In this document: one piece after another, positions 43,638-56,225 of the stretch
How positions within the stretch are numbered: the stretch's first letter is position 1
Layout of the letters: the number at the start of each line of letters is the position of its first letter
Source of the DNA: Cryphonectria parasitica EP155
Taxonomy: Eukaryota; Ascomycota; Sordariomycetes; Diaporthales; Cryphonectriaceae
Assembly: GCF_011745365.1 (NCBI RefSeq)
Contig: NW_024468914.1
Span: forward strand, 1,138,001 to 1,202,000
Reading direction: 5' to 3'
DNA: 64,000 bases
Notes under the pieces: model-generated
Databases searched by the model: none
The model's input: the letters and a program-made list of their open reading frames with translations, nothing else
What the model was told of the DNA's origin: nothing
Made by a program: the position numbers and the translations under genes

Positions 43638-45047
43638 TGTTGGAAACCCTGACAAATTTGAACGTCTCATAAACTGTACAGCAATGTGCGTATTTCTGTG
43701 TGTGTGCGCAAAGTCTGACGAGGCCATGTGGGCTCCAGGTCCCGCACGATGTCTTCTTGATCCACTCCGAGAAATACACCCGGAGGGCCCGCTTACTTCG
43801 GAGCTGGACCACGTTGTTGGAATTGCACCGACAAAGGATTCTAACAGACCATGTCCTTTGGCACAGCAGCGAGGTGTAGCAATTATCTAGGAGTTGCGAA
43901 GGATCGGAGTTGGTGCGAGGCGGAGAGGTTCCTGGTTCCAACGGGCGCGGCTGAGCACTATGCAGAAGAACTGTTGTGGAGGACCGCACGAGACAGCGAA
44001 TCAGAAGTCAGATTATGTGTCTGTTATTAGCTTCTGTTGTTATGTTGGATCAGCACCTCGAATGACTTGTAGCACAGCCACAGCCCAGCGTCTGAAGGAA
44101 GGGGGACGAGGGAACCATGTCTTTGATAAGTTGTTCCTGGTGCTGTGATCTCATATACAAGAAAAAGAAGAGGGAATGGGGCTCGACCAGATGCGCCAAG
44201 ACTGAATAATTGAAATGAGATCATATTATATGAGACTGACAGCAAAGAGAAATGGTATCTGTATCACATGTGTTCGAGCCAGTGTGTCAGACCGTTCCTG
44301 TGGCCGTGTCGGCAGTCAATTCTTCAAGTGCTGACAGCGGTGTGTTGTTGTTGTCATAGTTGTGCAGTAGAGATGGTAAAGGATGGGCTGTTGGTGCTGG
44401 AGGCCCCCCCCCCTAAACCCCACTACACATACCCTAAAACCCGGCCCCAGACCGCCGGCCAACACCAATGCCAGACTCAGCTGTGGCACATGGGACCAAC
44501 CACAGCACACCTCAGGACCCCGTCTCAGGCTTAGCCCTACCACTAAAGGAATTAAGGTTGGACGGTTGGGTGGGGGCCCTCTCCCATTCAGGCCCCTGCT
44601 AGCCTCGATTGCTCCATGCAATTGAGCATGCATGTTTGCCAGGTTCAGAGAAAGCTGAACCCCAGCTATGCGCCTTCTTTTCTCTTTTGATCATCATGAG
44701 ACTCGCTGCTTCTGTTTTCCCCTTTCCCAGCTACTATTTGTGTGCTCGCTTTTCCTCCTCCACCTCAATTTTTCTGGTCGCTGGTCTGGTCTGGTCAAGG
44801 CCTAGGTTGGTCAATCGTGGTCTGTTCTAAGTGAGGTCACATTAATTGGTCCAAAAGAAATAACCCCTTCTCAATTTAACTTTCTTTCTTCTGTTCTTCC
44901 TTTTCGATTCAATTTCTAGACTATCCCCTCCAACAAGCAACTCATCCAGCTCGACAAGAATCGCGTCAAGAACAACTATCTTCTCCTCGCGACGAAGCGC
45001 CCACCATCATCATCACGATCAGTCGTCCTTGACGCGTCGACGTCAAA
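43638..45047. other. Intergenic, no supported gene
   Basis: No coding signal; a C9 run lies near 44405. The region from about 44830 is CT-rich leader of the PNS1-like gene. Confidence 0.4.
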
Positions 45048-46801
45048 ATGCAGCAGCAATACCCCCCCAATCCGGCTCCGGAATACCAGCAATATCCTCC
45101 TCCCACAAATGGCGCCTACACTGCTGTCGATCCGCAGGGACCACATCAGGGTTTCGAATACGGCAACGACCAGAAAGTGCCCTTTGACCAGGCATTCAAG
45201 ATCGAGCGGCCCAAGTACAACGATGTATGGGCAGGCATCTTGTTCCTGGTCTTTATGGCCGGGTTCACTGTCGTCTCTGGCATCGCCCTCCGCGGCTACG
45301 GTAAGAATGCTGCCCCTCCTCCTCCTCCTCCTCCTCCTCCTCCTGTTGCTGCTGCTGTTGTTCCTCCTGATTAGGTCGTTCTGCTGACCATGACTTCTTC
45401 CTCGCAGCGACCACTCGAAGCTCCAACGGTACTAGCATCTACGACTCCGACGTCCTCACGATCAATACAAACACTATCATTCTCTTTCTCTTCTGCCTCG
45501 CCGTCGCGGTCGTCTTCAGCATTGGCTACGTCTTTTTGATCCGCATCGCGCCCAAGCAGATCATCTGGATCACCGGCATCCTCAATATTGTCTGGGGCCT
45601 GGTCGCCGCCATCTACATGGTCATCAAGAAACAATATGTCGGCGGCATCATCTTCCTCGTCTTTGTCGTCTTCATGATGTTCGCCTTCTGGAGCTGGCGG
45701 AGGCGCATCCCCTTCAGCGCTCTGATGTTACGCACCTCCATCCACGTCGCCAACCACCACGGCCACGTCTACATGGTCAGCCTCGTCGGTGGTCTGATTG
45801 GCGCTCTCTACTCCATCTGGTTCGCCATCACCTTCGTCGCCATCTACGTCAAGTGGTCCCCCAGCGACAACAACCCGTCCTGCACCTCCAGCTCCTGCAG
45901 CTACGCCACCGTCACCGGCCTCGTCGTCTTCATCACCTTTACCTCCTTCTGGTTCAGTGAGTGGATCAAGAACACTATCCACACGACCATTGCGGGCATA
46001 TACGGCAGTTGGTACTACAACTCGCGCCAATACCCAACCGGTGTCACCAGGGGCGCCCTGCGTCGATCCCTGACCTACAGCTTCGGTTCCATCAGCCTGG
46101 GCAGCCTCATTGTCGCCATCGTCAACTTCCTCAAGTTGCTGGCCCAGTCGGCTAGGAACGATGCGGCCCAACAGGGAGACATTGTTGCCTTTGTCTTGTC
46201 CTGCTTCCTGACCTGCATTCTCGGCTGTCTGCAGTGGGTGATCGAGTTCGTCAACAGATATGCCTTCTCGCACATTGCCCTCTATGGTCGGCCATACTTC
46301 CAATCGGCCAAGGATACTTGGAGGTTCGTTCACACACTCTGGCGTCCTATACGCCCCCCCCCCTTTCTTTTTTTTTCTTTCTTTCTTTGTCTTTCTTTCT
46401 TTTTCTCTCTCCACAGATGGGCTAACATCATTGAACACTCCAACAGGATGATCAAGGACCGTGGCATTGACGCCCTCATCAACGAGTGCCTCATCGGGCC
46501 CGTCTTCTCTTTCGGCTCCTTGTTCATCGGCTTCGCCACTGCTTTGCTTTCCTTCCTCTATCTCGAGTTCACCAAGCCCGCGTACAACTCCAACGGTGAC
46601 TTCACTGTCGTCATCTGCGCCTTTGCCTTCCTGATCGGCCTCCAGATCTGCAACATCTTCACCACCCCGCTGAGCAGCGGCATCGATACCATCTTTGTCG
46701 CTATGGCGTGGGACCCAGAAGTCATGATCAGGGACCACCCAGACCTGTACCACCAGATGGTGCAGGTGTACCCCCATGTCCAGGAGGCTATCCATGCGTA
46801 G
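45048..46801 (+). CDS. PNS1: PNS1-type choline-transporter-like (CTL) membrane protein
   Basis: Three exons: 45048-45300, 45408-46323 and 46417-46801; product 517 residues. A Pro/Gln/Tyr-rich cytosolic N-terminus (MQQQYPPNPAPEYQQYPPP) leads into FDQAFKIERPKYNDVWAG, the fungal Pns1 entry motif. About ten transmembrane segments follow. The conserved CTL C-terminal region includes YGRPYFQSAKDTWR|WANIIEHSNRM, ALINECLIG and DTIFVAMAWDPEVM. Pns1 is a plasma-membrane protein of the SLC44/CTL family; in yeast its loss does not abolish choline uptake, so the transported substrate is uncertain. Intron 1 holds a (CCT)n microsatellite and intron 2 a long C/T tract. Confidence 0.95.
45315..45344. repeat. 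(CCT)10 microsatellite in intron 1 of PNS1
   Basis: Ten CCT units just after the donor, followed by TTGCTGCTGCTG; likely length-variable between strains. Confidence 0.85.
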
Positions 46802-48591
46802 ATGTCTACGAGCTCAAGGTGGGCCTCTTGTGCCTCCGAAGATTGAGAACATGCCTGGTCTTGGTCTTTTCTGGTCGCCGAGTGTTCCGGCCCATTGAAG
46901 CTAGATTCTTGCCATGGTTTCTTTCGTCTCTTGCTTCCTTGTACCGACCTTGTTTTTCTCTGCCGTTTTTCCTTTTTCTTTTGTTTTGTCAGCATACAGA
47001 TACCCCGGGTTCCATTGGAAACAACAGCAGGCAAGGCAAGGGTACAATAACAAACCACAAGATGAGCTAGTATTAGGTTTAATGTTCTCAATAAAAAGAT
47101 AATTCTGATCAAGTTTTTGTTGGTCGAGTTGTATCAGCGTGAACCTACATGCCTTGGGCCTGGTGTGACTGAAGAGGGTCCACAAACACGAGATGGTGCA
47201 GAGTCTACTTAGTGTGGAGCTGCCTGCCTGCCTGCCCTACCCAATTCAATAGATTAGTGCAACAATTTCTAGGTAGCATAGTATAGACAATGAGTCTCTG
47301 TTCCTAATGAAGTGTTCTGTCGACCCTCCTCTCGTCCTGGCATCTTCTACCAGCACCTGTTTGCCAACATCTTGAGTATTCCAAAGACTGGTCAACTGCC
47401 TTCTCCTTCACACCAGACTATTATAATCTTTGTGCGAGTCCTGTCTAGTTGTTGTCTATATAGACCACCATCATTTCCAGTCAGCTGGGAGTGGTCACTC
47501 CTTTTAGCTGTTTCATAATCTTGCGTTTCTTCAACTTTACACTTTGAGTAGAGGGTATCATGAGGGTGTCTTCTGTGATGAAAGTTGGCATTTCTTTGCA
47601 GCTGGTAGTATAAGGGGTTGTTGGAAAGGAATGATGCCTTCTTCCCACATCACAATAGCTATAATCCTTCTCTTGGGTGCTATGAACCTTAGGCAGAAGC
47701 TGGAACCACGTGTTAGCTATGCTACCTGCTCTATCAATACCAGCTACCTTCACTGTAGTCTTCCCGAGCCCGTCTTTACTACCATGACCCTTTCTCGAGG
47801 TCTGAGAAAGCCTCACGTTTAGGCCTCAGCTCGGATTCCGTAGAGAACAGCGAGAAACTGACAAATGATAAGCCGAGAGACGTTGACCAAGGGGAACATT
47901 CCGAGTCTCTTCACTATGAAAAGCACACATCATTTACTCTAGATAGTCCACGCCCTTTGCTTTGGTAGGGCCACAAGATAGTGATTCAGCAGCCTTCTAT
48001 TACAGATAATGATACCATTCACACAAGCCCAAAACTACATAATGCAGTCTCAAGTCCAGCTAAATAGCAGTCCTGTCTGTTTCTTCCCTCCAGACATCTT
48101 GGTTGATTTGCGTCAGTACCAACCAACCATCTCTACAAGAGGAGCAACTGAAATCTCCAAGCACCAGTGAGTCCATCCACTCTATCATTATTCCCTTGCC
48201 ATCCTCCTAGCCTTGGCGATTCATATGTTACTTTCGAATGAGGCGGCGTATCAAGATGCCCTTCAATTTGCCAACAAGTTCAATACCGCAACGGGTCTTG
48301 TGTAAAAGCTGCAGGCCAAAAAACTCAACCCTTTACACACAGCTCAACATGGTGTTTCAAGGACACTTGCCAATATGGCTCTTTGCAACAGCGCAAAACT
48401 TTCATTTACACAATATCCTGGCTCTATAATGCCTTCAGCCCACAATCCTCTCCTCATTATCCAATCTTTCCACTACAGAAGACCTCAATTGTCCAATAGC
48501 ACAATAAGGCGTTTATATCCCGCACTTTGCTAACATGCTTGTAGTACAAAGACGACTACCCACTACTAGTAGCTCTAGCCGAGCTATAAGA
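46802..48591. other. Intergenic, no supported gene
   Basis: T-rich 3' flank of PNS1, then sequence with only short open frames on both strands. Confidence 0.4.
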
Positions 48592-49440
48592 ATGTCCCAA
48601 CCCGATAAACGTTCGAACACGTCCAACGAGCAGGACAAGTCCGAGGTGGTCGCCAGCCCACAGCGCTCTACGTCCACGCACCCAGCGGCTCGTGTAGCCT
48701 CCACCCAGTCCCGGCCTCCGAGCCAACAAGAAGGCAACCAGGTGCCTGTTGTGCCCCAGCAGCCGTTCGAGGGGTACCATCGATACAACATCCCTCCTCA
48801 TCCCCTAGGCTTGTTCGATAACTTCTTGCACCAGCCCTTGCCGCAATGGCCTGCTGCAGCATCATTCAACCCGAACGTGGCCGGTGTCTTCAACAACGCA
48901 CCGGCTGCCTTCTATAACGCACAGCCGGGAGCCGCACACAATTGCCCCCAGTGTGTTGCTGCGAACCCCTTCGCCATGTACAACGCCCCGGGCGTTATGT
49001 ACCATCATCATCATCCAGCGGCTTTCTTCACGCCGCCTGTTGCCAATCCTGGACCCAACCCTGTCGCCCACGCCGTCGTGCCCGCCCCGGCCGCCGCAGC
49101 ACAAGACAACAATAACAATAATATCAGTGCCCAGAGCAACAACAACAACCCTGGCGTGGCTTCTGGTCCCGCACAGGCAGTGCAGCAAGGAGGCGCCAGC
49201 CAACGAGGAAGGCGGTCTCGTCGAAGAGCCAGCGGTCGAGAGGGTCGTCCACGTCCATCGCGGTGGACGGCCCAGGATCTGACGACGGCACGTGAGATGC
49301 GCCAGAACGGGCAGTCGGACAACGAGATTGCTGAGGCTCTGGGCAAGACGGCCCAGGCCGTCAGCTCTAAGCTGTGGCGGGACCGCGGCGGAGATCCTCA
49401 CAACAATGAGCGGGGCATGCCTCGTCGTGGACAGACATAG
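48592..49440 (+). CDS. Myb/SANT- or HTH-like DNA-binding protein (282 aa)
   Basis: Single exon from ATG 48592. The first two thirds are low-complexity: Ser/Gln/Pro-rich, then Asn/Ala/Phe/Pro-rich with a CPQC pair, a His4 run and Asn-rich tracts (DNNNNNIS, SNNNNP). A basic cluster (RGRRSRRRASGREGRPRPSR) precedes a three-helix domain at about 222-265: RWTAQDLTTAREMRQNGQSD followed by NEIAEALGKTAQAVSSKLWR. This has the spacing of a Myb/SANT-like or homeodomain-like helix-turn-helix, with W in helix 1 and W in helix 3. A nuclear regulatory role is inferred; no target is known. The basic stretch could be a nuclear localisation signal. The upstream ATG at 48535 is less likely. Confidence 0.7.
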   Translation: MSQPDKRSNTSNEQDKSEVVASPQRSTSTHPAARVASTQSRPPSQQEGNQVPVVPQQPFEGYHRYNIPPHPLGLFDNFLHQPLPQWPAAASFNPNVAGVFNNAPAAFYNAQPGAAHNCPQCVAANPFAMYNAPGVMYHHHHPAAFFTPPVANPGPNPVAHAVVPAPAAAAQDNNNNNISAQSNNNNPGVASGPAQAVQQGGASQRGRRSRRRASGREGRPRPSRWTAQDLTTAREMRQNGQSDNEIAEALGKTAQAVSSKLWRDRGGDPHNNERGMPRRGQT

Positions 49441-52329
49441 GTTTACAGGCGAGAAGGGTGCTGGGCCCCCTCCCCACGTATGAAAAAAAAAAAAAAAGGG
49501 GGGGGGAGGGGGAGGGGCAAACTCCTGTCTGTTAGTGGGTGCCTTCGAACGTCGGAGATGATGATGGTGGTATCAGTAGAGAACCAGGGACTACTAGCAT
49601 CACAGATGGCCCTGCAGGAAAGCGAAGGGGCACGGTCGATGCGAACGCATCGCTGATCACTGTTACAATGCATACTCAACCTGCCAGGCATAATTCGATA
49701 TGGGACGGCAAAGTACTGTCCACCTATCGCTTTCCACGAAGAGCAGCTTCTCCCTGCCGGCTTGAACTTCCAGCCGGTTCTCGATCCCGGATGTCCAGCA
49801 CGATGAACCGAACACTACGACACGAAACTCAACACATGGTTGGGTCATCACGCGGGATGTTGTTCCTGAAAGTATGCTACCGATCTATGGTGGTTAACTT
49901 TCGGTCTGCTGCTGACCCGGCCAATGTTGGCTTGGCCTTGGATCTGTCGATGGGATGAACACACACTGGATGATATCTCCCCTTACATTGGGGTATCGCT
50001 GGACGGGAAACTATGTCGAGATTACAGTGGCAATCCTTTGTCTTGGTCCTGCCTCTTGATCCTTTCGCCTACTCAATACGATGTAGCATGTAATAGTAAA
50101 GACAATGAAATAAATACTTCCTTACATTCATGTAGCTACTTGTCTAGGGTACATCATTTGCACAAGACCATGTTCCTCCTCATGCGAGGGCAAAATGCTT
50201 GCAGGCATTAATCTGCCTTGTGTATGTGTAATATGAAGAGGAGCAGGGTGCACAAACATAAGGTGGTTCTGCAGTTCTTTTCACGTAGTCCAGGAAAGCA
50301 TCTCAAAGTATGACTGACCGGTTTCATATTTCTATATTAGGCAACCTTTTCGATTCGTCGCCTTATCCCCACAGAGCTTACAACCCTTGCTGCAGCTCAA
50401 AGGGTGTCATCACACGGGAGAGGGTTTAGGGGCCTCTATGTTTGGAACTTGTTTTGAACAATGAAATAAAGTTTGCTTGCAGTCGTCAGCCTCAGGCCTA
50501 GTAGCTTCCATAAAAGAGTGGGCTGGCAGAGCTCAGTATGTGATTTGCCCTGTAGAGATTGGTGTCGATCTCAATATGCAGCCTGCTCTTGGCTAGAGTT
50601 CTTCTTATCCGTGATATTACCATTAATGCTTCGTTCCCAGAGTCGGGCACCTAGAGGAGGAGCATGCGGATTCCTTTGCGAATGCGACGATGCAAAAGGT
50701 AAAGCTTGCAGTAGAGCGTAGAGCGCGGTGTTCCGCGGGTGATTCCGACCACGCGTCTTTAGCGTTCTGATGGGGCGGAAAGACTTTCAGGAGGCATCAG
50801 GCCTACGTTTGAACACAGACCATTCAGAGCATGCACACCCGCTCTCTCTCTGCGGTTTCTTGGAAGACATACATACTATTATGGTAAAACTACGAGCACC
50901 CAGGAAAGATATCTCTCTATGTTGGTCACATATCATCATTGACTTAACAGCTGTCATACTGATCAGGTTCGTTATTCTCCGAAGGTGGACCTCAAGAGAT
51001 CCCGTGACTCAAATCCCACTCATGAGTGCACAGAAAGCATACGTAGTGATTCTGCTCTGCCCTTCTTTGAGGTAAAGTATGCGTCCTCCTTGGAAAATTA
51101 CCACGTGGAGGAAGTGGACCTGTTCATCTCGGTCCGCACGCCCAGCACAAGCATGTGCGAGGAAAAGTGTGGGGGTTGTGCCCGTTTGAATTAGAAACGC
51201 GAACAAAGACCTCATGAAAGCAAGAAATTTGGAATTTGTCAAGAAAGGCAATGGAACGAAGCGTCGTTTCGTGTGGACTTGATACTCCTTCGAACACTTT
51301 GCAAACTATGGGCGAGTACAACACGGGTGAACAAGCTCGCCAAAGGTTTTCGGCTCCGGTCACGTTCTCATCTCTGTTGCGATCCAGCTTCCCGTGCGAC
51401 TGCAGCTGGACTTGATGTCGCTTTGCTTGGTCTTCGCTGGTCTAGGCTCTGGGAATTTGGGACAAGTTTTCTGGGCCTGAAACCGTAGGCAAAGCTTAAT
51501 GACAGATGCCGCTCGACAGCCATGTCTCTCTAGGGTACACTTTGGGAATAGCTGGCAACGGTTTCATCCGCCCGGGCTGGGGAACGGGAAGGCCCTAGAC
51601 TACTTACACGATCTTTGCCCTGGATTTGTGCACGCGAGAGTACTATAAGGTTTGCCAGGAGCCAAACTCTGTTCTCCCTCTCCCTGTTTGTTGATTGCAG
51701 CCCAATAACAATGCCTACTTCTGGACGGCCAAGACAATCACAGAGAGTCTAAGTACTACTAAGCTCCCTACTCACCAGTTGGACTGGTGGTGGTGTTCCT
51801 GGGGCCTTGTCGCAATCCGAAATTCTGATTCGACGTCAATGGCTTCCGGGAATGCCACTGACACAACGGCCTGAAAGGCCAAGAAAGCCAAATGATTATT
51901 ACATACGCAATCGCGCCGCATGATATTCAGACGGGCATGGAAATGAACTATCAACACTTGCGAACCCAACTTTGAAAAGAGTGACAGAGAGGAAAAGAGA
52001 ATTCATCTTCATTGATGCGTTCAGTATTAATGGGATGGTATCAGGAAGCGATTTGTTCAGTTCGAGGATAAAATCCATCAACTCCCCATCCAGTCATTAT
52101 GTGAATTGAGACTCTTTTGTTCTTCACCATCACCATCATCAGCATCGTGCTGTCACTGACGTTCCCGCACACGATAGGAGCTGACTTTCTCATCATCACC
52201 TCTGACGCCTCGATCTCCGTGATCATACATTCCCTCTAGCCTTACTCTTCTCTACCACCTTCTGTCTGACCCCACCAGACGGATATACGAACGCAATACA
52301 ACTTGCTCTAACCAGCACTACTGCCCGTT
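49441..52329. other. Intergenic, no supported gene
   Basis: Opens with A15 followed by G9 (49483-49506). No coherent coding or RNA gene was found across nearly 3 kb; scattered open frames are short and unpatterned. The end is the MFS gene promoter and leader. Confidence 0.4.
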
Positions 52330-54271
52330 ATGGCACAGGTCGACGCCCAGATGGCTGCTCACGAGCAAGCTCTCTACGACGGAGACGATGGCTGGAGCGC
52401 CGTTGATATGGACGTCGAAAACAAGGGCGAAATGACTGCCACGGGCGGACGATCCAAGCACCTGTCCATGGACCTGGCGGGCAGTGTCTTTCTCATCGCC
52501 TCCAATGGCCGTATGCTGAGCCTACCCATCGCGAGCGAATCACCAAATGACCCGCTCAGCTGGGCAAAGCGGCGCCGGATCTTTATCGTCGTGATTTTGC
52601 TTTTACACTCTGCTCTGTCCATGTTCCTCATTGAGACCCCCGGCAATCTTTACAAGGCTTTTGCCAAGGACTTTGATGAGAAGGTAAGCATCCCAGTTCC
52701 AAGTCCAAAGAAAGACAAGATAGAGTCCCCACACACATACAAATACATACACACACACACACACACACACACAAGGGCTAACCATTGGCAATGAATCACA
52801 GGACCTGTACCCTTTCTCCATTATCAATCTGGCCTCGAGCCCGACGTTGACGATGGGCGTGAGCTTCTTCCTTTGGATCCCACTCTGCGTGGCATTCGGC
52901 AGGCGACCTGTGATCTTTGCGTCCTCGTTCATGCTCACCAGCGGCTGCCTGGGCGCTGGGTTCTCACAGAGCTTCCACCAGCTCCTTGCTTCCATTTGCG
53001 TTATCGGCTTTGCAAGTGGCGCTACACTCAGCACTGTAAGGAAATACCGTGTTATGTGTCTGTATGTGAGAGACCTCAAGCTTGTTACTAAACTCGATTC
53101 ATTACAGACCCTCCTCCAAATCATCGACCTGACCTTCATAGATGAGCGGCCTATCGCCCTCGCTACCTTCTGGGCCTGCGGTGGCTCCCTGGCCGTCTCA
53201 TCTTTGGGGTTTCTTCCCATGTTGATGGACACAGCCTCGGAGTGGCGACCCTTGTTCAAGGCAGCCTCGATCCCTGCCGCCATCATCGCCGTGGTCATCT
53301 TGTTCTTTGTTCCAGAGACTTACTTCCAACGACCTCCCATCGCCTTTGACGGGCGCGTGCTCGTGCAGTCCGGCACCGAGAAGGTCAAGATCTACGACGA
53401 CTGGTTCGACGTGCCCGGTCGCGACGACGACAACACAACCGCCGCCCTGATCGAGGACACGCTCCCAGCCGACGAGAACACCCTCCAGTCCGGGTGGCGC
53501 GTGTCACCATTCAGGCTCTGGCGCCGCAGCATCGCCAACCCCAAAGCAGCCGCCGTCTGCGTGGTGCAGATCTTCCTGTGCCTCGCGAACCCGCTCGTCT
53601 TCTGGGTGGCGCTGCTCAACGCCATCAACTTTGGCGGCATGATGTCCATCGGCACAGGGTTCCCCGTCGTCATGGCCGCAGCACCCTACAACCTGTCGCC
53701 CGAGGAAGTGGGCCGCGTCAACTTCACCACGGGGCTGACGTCCTTGCTCGCGCTGCCTGCGAGCTACTACATGCTCAACAACATCATGAAGCGCCTGACC
53801 CTGCGCAACCGTGGCGTGCGGCACGCCGAGTTCTACCTGCCCGCCTTTGTGCTCCCCGTCACGACGGGCGCCGCCAGCGTCTTCCTCTTTGGGTTCGCGG
53901 CCGAGAGGCACTGGCCCGCTGTTGTGTACCATGTCGCCTACGGGCTCAACTCGTTCAGCTTCATCAGCGGGAGCATCGCCAACACCATCTGGGTGACCGA
54001 GTCGCTGCCACAGCTGGCCGCCCCTGCGATCGCTGTCGTCGGGGGCGTGAGCTACATGGCGAGCTGGAGCATCACGGCCGTGCTGCCGATGTGGGATGAG
54101 TCATGGGGCCTGCTGGCTGTGAATGTGTTTATCGGCGTGGGCATTCTTTTGATCGGGCTGTTGGCGATTCCAATCGCCTTTTGGGGGAGAAGCGTGCGGC
54201 AGTTCATCAGGGGACGATGGGCTGAGTACGAGGCTGGTGCGTTGAGGCCGCAGTCGAAGGGGAGGGCTTGA
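52330..54271 (+). CDS. Major facilitator superfamily transporter (583 aa)
   Basis: Three exons: 52330-52683, 52802-53035 and 53108-54271, all introns phase 0 (GTAAGC...CACAG, GTAAGG...TACAG). A long acidic cytosolic N-terminus (about 90 residues) precedes the first helix (IFIVVILLLHSALSMFL). A fungal DHA1-like arrangement of 12 predicted helices follows, with LPMLMDTASEWRPLF after helix 5/6, a charged central loop (about 245-300), and a second half from VCVVQIFLCLANPLVFWVAL. The expected role is proton-linked efflux or uptake at the plasma membrane; substrate unknown. Intron 1 contains an (AC)12 microsatellite (52749-52773). A SAM methyltransferase follows 0.5 kb downstream on the same strand, without other pathway genes. 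Confidence 0.9.
52749..52773. repeat. (AC)12 microsatellite in MFS intron 1
   Basis: Alternating AC tract inside the intron, close upstream of a GGGCTAACC branch-like site. Confidence 0.85.
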
Positions 54272-54759
54272 GTTGAGTGGGCGAGAAAGAGTTTAAGCAC
54301 TCACAGTGTCTGTCTTTCATTTTCATTCATTCTTTTCCTTCTCTTTTGTTACATCTGGGTATCTAGTGGGTTCGACATTGTACATACTATTGTCATCGAA
54401 AACCAGGATGGTGTTGAGAGCGAAAAGGGAATTGTATTACATGGAGAGGATAATTACCTCCAAGACATTTACTTACATACTATGGTATTTTATTTGTACA
54501 TCAGCTGTATTTGTTGTAAACTTATGCAGTGGTTATAGCAGCTGAATGCGCATAACGCTTTCAGGGCGTAACGGGAGATTCTTTTTCCCCTCCTCTTCCT
54601 CAGAGTTCATGCATGATCCCGTGCAATGTCGTCAACGAAGACTGTGATGAATTAGGCGTTGAAGGAGCACCTTGTAATACTAGCAGTGTCATCTTTTCAC
54701 AGTAAAATGATCCACTGTTTCTTCCTGCCTGAACCATTATTGCAATACGAGAACCGATC
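54272..54759. other. Intergenic, no gene seen
   Basis: 3' flank of the transporter and promoter of the methyltransferase. Confidence 0.4.
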
Positions 54760-55829
54760 ATGATGAGTCAACGACCTGATCAGAGCGCTAGCGATGCAGC
54801 ACAGCAGCAACAATCTTCGTCCTTTGCACCACCGGCTGCATCAGCCGCACGCACTCATCTGTGGTTTGAAGAGACAACCGTCGTGCCCCAAGCCTTTCGT
54901 ACGTTGCTGGTGGAGTACAGCCATATCCTGCCCGAGGAGGTTGAAGAACATGTCATCCGTGTGGTAAGTAAGCCCCTCTCATCCTGGTGGCAGCTGCTCC
55001 TGAGGTGTGAAATTCAGCATCTCGTCTTGCTTCCACTACCCATGTGCTTCTTCTAATCCTCCAACCTCAGCGTAACCGTGCCTGGGCCGTCCACCCTTAT
55101 CCATGTCTAGGCCAGTTCCGCTTCCTCGAACTTAATCTCTCGCAACGACCAGGCGACCTTTACGCCCGCCTGCTATCCATTCTCACCGCCACCGACAAAA
55201 ACTCAGGCACCCCGCTCTTCCTGGACGTGGGTGCCTGTCTGGGCCAGGACATTCGCAAATTGATTTACGACGGCGCCCCGCCCGCAACCGTTGCTGGCGC
55301 TGAGCTGTCAGGTACCTTCATCGAGCTGGGTTATGAGCTCTTCCGCGATTCCTACTCGTCTCAGGTGGATGGCGGCAGTGGCGGCAATGGCGTCAGGATG
55401 GTCCAGGCCGACATCCTCGCGCCCCTTGGTGGGGAGGCAAGTCCGTTGGCGCAGTTCCAGGCGAGACTCGAGGTCGTTCAGCTGGGCATGATTCTACACC
55501 TGTTCAGCTGGGAGGAACAGGTGACCGCCTTCAAAAACGCCATCAGCTTGTTAAAGGACAAGAATGGTGTGTTGATCATTGGGCAGGCGACGGGAAATGT
55601 AGATGGAGTGGAAACTCGGACGCTGGCTCCTAGAGGTGGAGACAGGACGACGTGGAAACATAATGTGCAGAGCTTCCAGAGGCTTGTAAAAGACGTGGAG
55701 AGCAGGACGGGGACGAGGTGGGAGGTTAAGGCGGAGCTGGATGAAGGGCTGAGCGTCAATGATGGGAAAAGGTCGTGGGATGATCCGAGGACGAGGAGGC
55801 TGCTGTTTGAGATAGTGCGGGTGGAATGA
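54760..55829 (+). CDS. Class I SAM-dependent methyltransferase
   Basis: Two exons, 54760-54963 and 55071-55829 (intron 107 nt, GTAAGT...CTCAG, phase 0), product 320 residues. SAM-binding motif I is PLFLDVGACLGQDIRKLI. It is followed by VAGAELSGTFIELGYELFRD (motif II acidic residue), a VQADILAPL segment, QLGMILHLFSWEEQ, and GVLIIGQATG. Similar fungal proteins occur in meroterpenoid and other secondary-metabolite clusters, where they methylate carboxyl or hydroxyl groups, but no polyketide, terpene or peptide synthase is present in this window. The N-terminus is Gln/Ala/Ser-rich. Two tandem ATGs (54760, 54763) start the frame. Confidence 0.85.
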
Positions 55830-56225
55830 GTGGTCCAAGTCGGGGGGGCAGGTGGCGCTACATTTAATTTCTTGTACTGCAAGACAGCACAATCGAGTAT
55901 TTATCCCACTGGAAAGCATATAGTTCTTTGCATCAAACAACAAAAATCTGATGGCCTGGGGAATGTGTCATCCTCCAGAGGATAACTGATCATGCGATTT
56001 ACGGCAACACAGGAGGATTTCACAACGAAGAAAAGGTATCCCTGAACAAGATTCGGAAAATGTTGACTTGTGATCATTGTCGTCGATTCAGCGACTATGG
56101 ACTTCAGTAAACCCGAACGCCGGTGAGCCCATGCCGATCCTTTTGGTATCCCGAAATTCCCAGACAAGTCGTAACAGCTTCCACGGTCATCTTTTTTCTC
56201 AAGGCTGACGAGGCACCGATCTCTC
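55830..56225. other. Short intergenic region between convergent genes
   Basis: 3' flanks of the methyltransferase and eS26 genes; no coding signal. Confidence 0.4.

Noticed and set aside
45728..46795. 355-codon minus-strand frame
   Set aside because: Shadow of PNS1, reading through its introns.
52330..55829. Secondary-metabolite cluster (MFS plus methyltransferase)
   Set aside because: No core synthase, P450 or regulator adjacent in the window; co-location alone is not enough.
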